NCBI GenBank assembly: GCA_964508895.1
Contig: CAZDWF010000182.1
Coordinates: forward strand, 1 to 5,128
DNA: 5,128 nt
Reading direction: 5' to 3'
Source of the DNA: M55B132 sp964508895
Lineage (GTDB): Bacteria > Bacteroidota > Bacteroidia > Bacteroidales > B18-G4
Below the pieces are notes generated by a model, which saw nothing but the letters and a program-made list of their open reading frames with translations, had not been told where the DNA came from and searched no databases. Shown piece by piece: positions 1-5,128 of the stretch (position 1 is its first letter; every line of letters begins with the position of its first letter). The position numbers and the translations under genes were made by a program.

Positions 1-7
1 GTGAATT

Positions 8-15
8 TATATTTG
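8..15 (+). promoter_or_regulatory. Probable Bacteroidota-type -7 promoter box for the TPR gene
   Basis: The bases TATATTTG match the Bacteroidota primary-sigma -7 consensus TAnnTTTG exactly. The box ends 45 bases before the ATG at 61, which would give a 5' leader of roughly 40 bases. The matching -33 element (TTTG) would lie left of the window edge and cannot be checked. The leader is A/T-rich with no Shine-Dalgarno sequence, as is usual in this phylum. A single 8-base match in AT-rich DNA can arise by chance, so confidence is moderate. Confidence 0.5.
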
Positions 16-60
16 CCTGCTAAAAGAAAACTTCGTTTATATAAAATAAAAGTATTTACT

Positions 61-1200
61 ATGAAAAAATTTGCTTTGCTAATTTTAATGACATTCGTTG
101 TACTAATTAGCTTTGGACAAAAAGTTAAGAGGACAACTGCATGGAATTATCTTAATGATGAAGACTATGCAAAAGCTATAGAGTATATTGAACCCACAAT
201 TACTCATGAAAAAACTATGCATGATGCCAAAACGTGGTATTACAGATCAAAGATCTATATCAATGCTTATGTGAAAGGTGATTCAGCTTTAAATGCACAA
301 TTTCCTGAAGCCCTCGACAGAGCCTATGAGTCACTGGTTAAAACTCAGGAACTGGATACAAGAGGTGATTATACCGACGATGTCAATTATTCCTTCAAAG
401 TTATTGGCCCCCAGTACTTTAATGAAGCTGCTATGCAATGGAACTTAGGTAATTACGATAAAGCAGGGGAGTACTTTATAAAAACATTCTCTGTAAGTCA
501 AAGATTTGGGGTTTACGACACCATAGCTCATCAGAATGCCGGTCTGGCATATTATAATGGAAAGAACTATGAGAAAACAAAAGAAGTCTTTGGTAATATG
601 TCGGCATCTGACGCTCATACTCCAATAGTTTATAGCACGTTATATCTCGTTTATATAGATGAAAAGGATACTGCTTCTGCTATAGAATATTTATCAAAGG
701 GTCTTGAGATTTATCCAAATGATAATGATATGCTTATAAGCCAGATAAACCTTTATCTTGCTCAAAAGAATTCTGAGAAAGTTATAGAAAGCATTCAGAA
801 AGCTATTGCATACAATCCTAATAACCCACAATTCTACAGTGTTGCAGGTCAGAATTATGAAAAACTCGGAGACATAGATATGGCATTAGAAAATTACAAT
901 AAAGCTATAGAAATAGACTCGAATAATTATGATGGTAATTATGGTTTGGGAGCTTTATATAATAACCTTGCCGGGGATTTATTAGAGGAAGCAAATTCGA
1001 TACCACTTGATGAAACAGCTAAATATAATGAGTTGAAGACAAAGGCTGATGATTATCTTACAAAAGCTTATCCATATCTTGAGAGATCTTATGAGATAGA
1101 TCCGCAATTTACTGATCCTCTCGAAGCTTTGCATAAGATATATATTATTCTGAAAATGAATGATGAGCTGAAATCTGTAAATGAAAGACTGAAGAAGTAA
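61..1200 (+). CDS. Exported tetratricopeptide-repeat (TPR) protein
   Basis: This gene encodes a 379-residue protein made almost entirely of TPR-like helical pairs, which normally act as protein-protein binding scaffolds. The start is placed at ATG 61 because it opens directly on a signal peptide: MKK, then a hydrophobic core at about residues 4-17, ending ISFGQ, with likely cleavage near residue 19 or 20. The frame is open back to a GTG at base 1, but that extension would bury the signal peptide. Repeat units are visible at about residues 120-150, 155-186, 191-223, 224-256 and 257-290, with typical features such as GxxxxxxGxxxxAxxxYxKAIEIDxNN; the copy at 257-290 is the clearest. A degenerate unit lies at 24-50. 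The unit from 291 to 348 is split by an acidic/lysine-rich insert (about 305-332), and a short final helical pair follows. There is no lipobox cysteine and no C-terminal sorting domain, so a soluble periplasmic protein is likely. Family resemblance is strong, but the function and partner are unknown. Confidence 0.9.
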   Translation: MKKFALLILMTFVVLISFGQKVKRTTAWNYLNDEDYAKAIEYIEPTITHEKTMHDAKTWYYRSKIYINAYVKGDSALNAQFPEALDRAYESLVKTQELDTRGDYTDDVNYSFKVIGPQYFNEAAMQWNLGNYDKAGEYFIKTFSVSQRFGVYDTIAHQNAGLAYYNGKNYEKTKEVFGNMSASDAHTPIVYSTLYLVYIDEKDTASAIEYLSKGLEIYPNDNDMLISQINLYLAQKNSEKVIESIQKAIAYNPNNPQFYSVAGQNYEKLGDIDMALENYNKAIEIDSNNYDGNYGLGALYNNLAGDLLEEANSIPLDETAKYNELKTKADDYLTKAYPYLERSYEIDPQFTDPLEALHKIYIILKMNDELKSVNERLKK

Positions 1201-1228
1201 TTAAATTGTAGTTCATAGTAAAACATAA

Positions 1229-1266
1229 AGATAGGGGCATTCGATTAGGGTGTCCCTATTTATTAT
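1229..1266 (+). terminator. Probable intrinsic terminator between convergent genes
   Basis: Arm ATAGGGGCA (1231-1239) pairs with TGTCCCTAT (1251-1259) across an 11-base loop, with one G-U wobble. The stem can extend by G1230-T1260 and A1229-T1261. It lies 30 bases after the TPR stop codon and is followed by the T-rich but interrupted run TTTATTAT. On the minus strand the same stem has one A-C mismatch and is followed by CTTTATGTTTT, so it may also stop the opposing operon, whose stop codon is about 170 bases away. The weak T-tract limits confidence. No other convincing feature was seen in the rest of the gap (1267-1431). Confidence 0.55.
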
Positions 1267-1431
1267 AGAAATTGGATTTAACATAATATTAATTATCGGC
1301 CATTCTTGTATTACAAATATTCCTTGTTCTTAATGAGAAATTTGTGCTGCATCAACATTCAACCCTCAAAATCTATATCTCAAAGCAATTTCTGCTTCCC
1401 TTTAGCACCCACTTCTTACTACCTATTTTTT

Positions 1432-4400
1432 TTATTCCTCACTTTTCAATTCCACTTCACAAACATTATCATCCATCTCCCGATCAATCAAAATAAGAAA
1501 TGGATCTATGCCTGCTTCAGCAGGAATTTGATCTGTCACAATCTGAATCTTACTATTTTGTTTAGAAAATTTATGCTTATTGTAATAAAAAGCATCTCCA
1601 TCTTCATCCAGCAATCCAACGTAAATATAATCTTTCATAGAAGCCTGGCTTTGATTACCGACACTGTCTGCATAATATTTAGCTGTTTCCAGGTCCAATT
1701 CGACAAGAAATTGACCATTGTCAAGTTCTTTGTAAGTGGCTCCATGAATCTTATTCTCATATAATGTAATTTTCTCAAAGAGGTCTTCAACGAGGTAATG
1801 CATAGTATCCGGTGCCACCTTATAAAATTCATTTACAAGGTCTGTAGACACTGCAAAAGTATCCAGACGATAACCAAATCTGTCAACGATCCTGCCCAGG
1901 GCTATCCCCACTGAATCTTCTCCAATGTAATCCTGTAAAGCATTCATAACTACTGTACTTTTCTTATAACCCAGATATGACTGTCGTGGCGAAGATTCAA
2001 TCAACGACTTCTCCCCTTCCATATCTTTTTTTCGTCGTCTTAAATAAGAATTCATTTCACGCTTATTATAATCAACTCCGATTTTATCTCCAAATTTTTT
2101 CTCAGTTAGGATGCCCATAACATACTGGCATATAGTTTCTGTCAATACAAATGCTCCCTCTGCATATGCAGGTGTCACTATTCCTGCCCACCAGTGATGA
2201 GCATTTTCATGAGCGGCTATACCATACACAATATCAATATCACCTTCTTCATATCGTGTTGTTAATCCTGTCGATTCTCTCCATATAAAAGTTGTAGGGA
2301 AATGGCGGGCACCACCTGCTGTCATATAATCAGGGACTTCTACTATTCTAAGGTCTCTGTATGGATACTCCGAGAAAAATGTATTACCATAATCATAAGA
2401 GTCCTTCAAGCCATTGATTATGCTGCTCAGGTTATAATTGTGTTCAGGATGATAGTAAACTTCAATATCCACCCCTTTATAATGCTCCTTAGCAACATCA
2501 TACATTCCTGAAACTATAGGGATCTCATTCTCGATGATGGTATCGGTTTTAAATTGAAAATAATTTCTTCCTCCATCCTGCCATTTATTTATAAGCCTTC
2601 CTCCTGATATCACTATTTGATCTCCCGATGTACTTATCACAGCTTCATAATCAGGCCTGCTTATGTCCACCATAGGGGTTGTTACATCAGCTTCTGCCAA
2701 TTTAGGAGCATCTGCTTTTTCTGGTAGCTCAAAATCATTTCTATACATATCTCTTACCAGCTCATTATTTACATTATAGCCAATTGTCGGGAAATAGTCA
2801 GTAGAGAAACTGGTAAGAGGCAAACATGTCCCATTTTCAACCAGCTCATTTTTGGGTTGATTTTCTGAAAAGCCTCTTGCGATAATGTCGTATTTAAAAC
2901 TCATTATCATAGTATCCCCTGCTAGCAATGGTTCATCCAATTCAATTATCCTGAAACCAAATTCTTTTGCATGGAGTTTTTTTGAAAATGCCCTGTCAAA
3001 TTCAAAAGGAGTAAGATTGGAAATATTCCAGTCATTCAGATTTATATAAATTTCACTTATGGCCTGTGAATGTCTGTTAAACAGCATATATTCTCCTTCA
3101 ATATTTGCTATTCTTTCTTCAGGATAGAGATCAACTTTTAAATTGATATCGAGAATAGTAGGTTGATTTTCATTCATAAATCTTGAGAATTTCTTCTCAT
3201 AGTTGGCAGCGAATTCACGCAAGTCATAATCTGAAATATAAGGGTTTAGAATGTATTTATTATATCCAATGAATAGTCCTGTAATCATAAACATAATCAG
3301 CAGTATAAAGATTCCGCTAATCTGATTTTTTGTTATACTTGAGTAAGCATATTTTATCCGGATCATTATAGAATTTTCATTAGATCGTTTCCATAATAAA
3401 ATAGTGATCCATGCTATAATAGCGCCAAAAAACAACCAGTAAATATTATACCATATAATACTCTGCGCATAATGTCCGAAACCATTCAGATTTGTATATA
3501 TAAAATCAGGAACCCTGCCATATCTCAATAAATAATTGTCGAAATTAAGGGCTGCAAAAATTATCAGATCTGCTGCAAAAAACAATGCTGACCAGAAAAA
3601 TCCAACATACTTATTCGGACTGAGGTTTTGAATAAACAGTACTATAATAGCTATATGCAGGAAAATAAAGAAATCAACACCAAATAGCTGTGTGAAATAC
3701 AGTCCAAGTTCAATATTGGTGAAATTATAAACAAATAACTGTGTAAACACCCCTGCAACAATTGTAAGGATTAGATAAAGTATATATATACCAACCAATG
3801 TCATCAGTTTGTTAATGTAACTGAACCAGTTTGGAATTGGCAGGGTATTAATGATCTCATCAGTGCGATAATCCTTTTCTTTCCATACAAGCATCCCACC
3901 GAAAAAGATGGTCATTGGCAGCATATATATCCATATATGCATTGTTTGTCCAAGATACCAGGCAGTAAACGGATATCTGTATCCTGCTTGATTCCCCAGT
4001 GACCCCCTGAAATTAGCAACTATCTCTGCAAGTGCAAGTGCAGTAAGGATCAGAAAGGCAGGATGTTTCACAATCTTCTTAAAATCTAGCCATGAAACGC
4101 TTAAACACTGTGAAAACGAAAATAGTTTTTTCCTGTCGTAAGATATTGCAGGTTCCTGTATTTGATAATCTATAAGTTCTGTGTTTTCAGAAATAACGGC
4201 AAGTCGCTTTCTCTTCTTTTCCAGGAATGCAGTAAATTCGAATTTTTTATAAGTATACCATAAAATTCCTATACTTAATACCAGGAAGATTACCCTGTTG
4301 AGAATAAATATTGAATTCAGGGGCATCAGTAAAGTATTCATGTCTGATACTGTCCAGTATTGAGTATACAAACTTAAGGCAGTAATCCCAAAAGGGTCAA

Positions 4401-5025
4401 GCAATACCTTCAGCGTTTCATTATCCATCCTGTGAAGCATTACCCCAATAATTGCATAAATTGCCAGAAAAGCTATACCTGCTATATAAGTTGCTGTCAT
4501 CTTCCTTGTAATGGTAGCAAGTCCGAACATTATAGCTCCCATCAATAAAAGGTTGGGAATTATTAGAAATATTACAGGAAGAAGGTAAGATCCAAACTGA
4601 AAAGGACCTGAATAAGAACTATCTAAAAATAAGATGCCGATTTCAAAAGCGAGGACTATTCCGACAAACAGTAATAGGTTTGATAAAAAACCACCTGCAA
4701 AACGACCACCCAGATATTGTATTTTACTAATTGGTCTGGTAAAAATGAGTTCATGTATATTGCTTTCGAAATCTTTGGTTACCGACCTCCCTATCAGTAC
4801 CATAGTAAATAATAAACCAAAAACTCCCATCCGTAACAGAATTTGAGCAATAATGATTGGTGCATTATGCCATTCTTTTCCATGTGCTATGCCCACAAAT
4901 TGGTTATAAGGATCAGTTATAAGTGTAAAAAGAAAAATGGAAGTAAAAAATATTGCGAAAAAAATGTAAAAAGCAGGACTTTTCAGATTCTTTTTAAATT
5001 CGAGTAAAAAGATATTGTAAAACAT
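1432..5025 (-). CDS. ABC-2 type permease fused to a periplasmic M1-family metallopeptidase
   Basis: This 1197-residue protein joins a membrane transporter to a peptidase. Residues 1-546 form two related six-helix ABC-2 permease halves. Hydrophobic segments lie near 17-37, 57-79, 111-134, 146-171, 179-197 and 234-257, then near 323-340, 361-381, 405-434, 441-468, 473-495 and 521-546. A thirteenth segment (569-590) should carry the rest into the periplasm. Residues from about 620 form an M1 peptidase: an N-terminal beta domain, then the zinc site HENAH (H939, E940, H943) with probable third ligand E963, and a candidate catalytic tyrosine Y1020 in YKKSTVVMNAL. A beta-rich tail follows from about 1095. 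The GAMEN motif is replaced by GARHF (905-909), so amino-terminal specificity is doubtful. The start ATG has no Shine-Dalgarno sequence and lies 23 bases after the stop of the probable ATPase gene, which implies an operon. NCBI-style annotation for this architecture is 'ABC transporter permease/M1 family aminopeptidase' (from memory). Substrate and transport direction are unknown. The frame is intact and full length. Confidence 0.92.
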   Translation of the reverse strand: MFYNIFLLEFKKNLKSPAFYIFFAIFFTSIFLFTLITDPYNQFVGIAHGKEWHNAPIIIAQILLRMGVFGLLFTMVLIGRSVTKDFESNIHELIFTRPISKIQYLGGRFAGGFLSNLLLFVGIVLAFEIGILFLDSSYSGPFQFGSYLLPVIFLIIPNLLLMGAIMFGLATITRKMTATYIAGIAFLAIYAIIGVMLHRMDNETLKVLLDPFGITALSLYTQYWTVSDMNTLLMPLNSIFILNRVIFLVLSIGILWYTYKKFEFTAFLEKKRKRLAVISENTELIDYQIQEPAISYDRKKLFSFSQCLSVSWLDFKKIVKHPAFLILTALALAEIVANFRGSLGNQAGYRYPFTAWYLGQTMHIWIYMLPMTIFFGGMLVWKEKDYRTDEIINTLPIPNWFSYINKLMTLVGIYILYLILTIVAGVFTQLFVYNFTNIELGLYFTQLFGVDFFIFLHIAIIVLFIQNLSPNKYVGFFWSALFFAADLIIFAALNFDNYLLRYGRVPDFIYTNLNGFGHYAQSIIWYNIYWLFFGAIIAWITILLWKRSNENSIMIRIKYAYSSITKNQISGIFILLIMFMITGLFIGYNKYILNPYISDYDLREFAANYEKKFSRFMNENQPTILDINLKVDLYPEERIANIEGEYMLFNRHSQAISEIYINLNDWNISNLTPFEFDRAFSKKLHAKEFGFRIIELDEPLLAGDTMIMSFKYDIIARGFSENQPKNELVENGTCLPLTSFSTDYFPTIGYNVNNELVRDMYRNDFELPEKADAPKLAEADVTTPMVDISRPDYEAVISTSGDQIVISGGRLINKWQDGGRNYFQFKTDTIIENEIPIVSGMYDVAKEHYKGVDIEVYYHPEHNYNLSSIINGLKDSYDYGNTFFSEYPYRDLRIVEVPDYMTAGGARHFPTTFIWRESTGLTTRYEEGDIDIVYGIAAHENAHHWWAGIVTPAYAEGAFVLTETICQYVMGILTEKKFGDKIGVDYNKREMNSYLRRRKKDMEGEKSLIESSPRQSYLGYKKSTVVMNALQDYIGEDSVGIALGRIVDRFGYRLDTFAVSTDLVNEFYKVAPDTMHYLVEDLFEKITLYENKIHGATYKELDNGQFLVELDLETAKYYADSVGNQSQASMKDYIYVGLLDEDGDAFYYNKHKFSKQNSKIQIVTDQIPAEAGIDPFLILIDREMDDNVCEVELKSEE

Positions 5026-5048
5026 GGTTTGCTGATTTATGTATGTTA

Positions 5049-5128
5049 TTAAGAATGTGAGGATAATGTATAGAAATAAACATCTTCCAGTATGGGATCC
5101 ACGCTTTTAAATTCATCTCCCGGCTTGA
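5049..5128 (-). CDS. C-terminal end of a probable ABC transporter ATP-binding protein (partial)
   Basis: Only the last 25 codons and the TAA stop are in the window; the gene continues past the right edge. The visible tail ends SVDPILEDVYFYTLSSHS. The pattern P-x-LEDVY/F is the usual last helix of ABC-2 exporter ATPases (compare the common ending PSLEDVFL), placed just before the stop. The other two reading frames on this strand do not give a comparable ending. The stop lies 23 bases before the start of the permease-peptidase gene on the same strand, the expected layout for an ATPase supplying energy to that permease. Walker A, signature and Walker B motifs would all lie outside the window, so the call rests on a short motif plus context. 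Confidence 0.75.
   Translation of the reverse strand, partial: KPGDEFKSVDPILEDVYFYTLSSHS

Noticed and set aside
1..60. In-frame GTG at base 1 extending the TPR protein by 20 codons
   Set aside because: The ATG at 61 opens directly on a classical signal peptide, and a probable promoter box overlaps the start of the extension. An added N-terminus would mask the export signal.
1383..1397. Small hairpin AAGCA/TGCTT downstream of the minus-strand stop codon, considered as its terminator
   Set aside because: The stem is only 5 bp and is not followed by a T-run on the minus strand, so it is too weak to call.
1511..1524. Inverted repeat CCTGCT-TC-AGCAGG near the end of the peptidase gene
   Set aside because: It is inside codons for Pro-Ala-Glu-Ala-Gly, the 2-base loop is too tight for a stable RNA hairpin as drawn, and no T-tract follows.
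1306..1764. Plus-strand 152-codon open frame across the end of the permease-peptidase gene
   Set aside because: Most of it is antisense to the well-supported M1 C-terminal region. Its product is low-complexity Ile/Phe/Ser/Asn-rich sequence with no recognisable domain, and it needs a TTG start.
1635..1832. Minus-strand 65-codon open frame inside the peptidase gene
   Set aside because: It is an alternative frame fully inside a strongly supported coding sequence, with no family resemblance.
2302..2511. Plus-strand 69-codon open frame
   Set aside because: It is antisense to the conserved M1 region with no recognisable domain or start context.
3921..3940. Perfect inverted repeat, 8-base arms GCATATAT/ATATATGC with a 4-base spacer
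   Set aside because: It lies in the middle of the permease gene and is explained by codons for His-Ile-Trp-Ile-Tyr-Met in a helix. AT-rich palindromes of this size are expected by chance.
4634..4846. Plus-strand 70-codon open frame
   Set aside because: It is antisense to permease helices 2-3, and its Pro/Lys/Arg-rich product looks like a shadow of the hydrophobic coding strand.
5026..5048. A separate promoter or Shine-Dalgarno site just upstream of the permease-peptidase gene
   Set aside because: The 23-base gap contains no TAnnTTTG box and no purine-rich ribosome site. Co-transcription with the upstream gene is the simpler reading.

Overview
The window looks like ordinary chromosomal DNA from a member of the Bacteroidota. 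The evidence is AT-rich sequence, a -7 promoter box of the Bacteroidota type (TAnnTTTG), gene starts without Shine-Dalgarno sequences, and two protein families that I associate with this phylum. I see no RNA genes, CRISPR arrays, insertion sequences or other signs of mobility.

Layout: a promoter box at 8-15 drives a plus-strand gene (61-1200) for an exported tetratricopeptide-repeat protein. A 231-base convergent gap (1201-1431) follows and holds one hairpin that is probably a terminator. The rest of the window is a minus-strand operon read from right to left. It begins with the last 25 codons of a gene that enters from beyond the right edge (5049-5128), whose tail resembles the end of an ABC-transporter ATPase. 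After 23 bases comes one very large gene (1432-5025) for a 1197-residue fusion of a duplicated ABC-2 type permease and a periplasmic M1-type zinc metallopeptidase.

The ATPase and the permease-peptidase probably form one ABC machine: the ATPase powers the two six-helix permease halves, and a thirteenth helix places the peptidase outside the inner membrane. The substrate is unknown. This fusion architecture is already annotated in Bacteroidota genomes (from memory), so it is not new as such, but its function is poorly understood. Its M1 domain has an intact zinc-binding HExxH and a candidate catalytic tyrosine, but it lacks the GAMEN exopeptidase motif and places the third zinc ligand one residue further away than classical M1 enzymes. 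These are the points in the window most worth following. The TPR gene is convergent with the operon, and I see no functional link between them.
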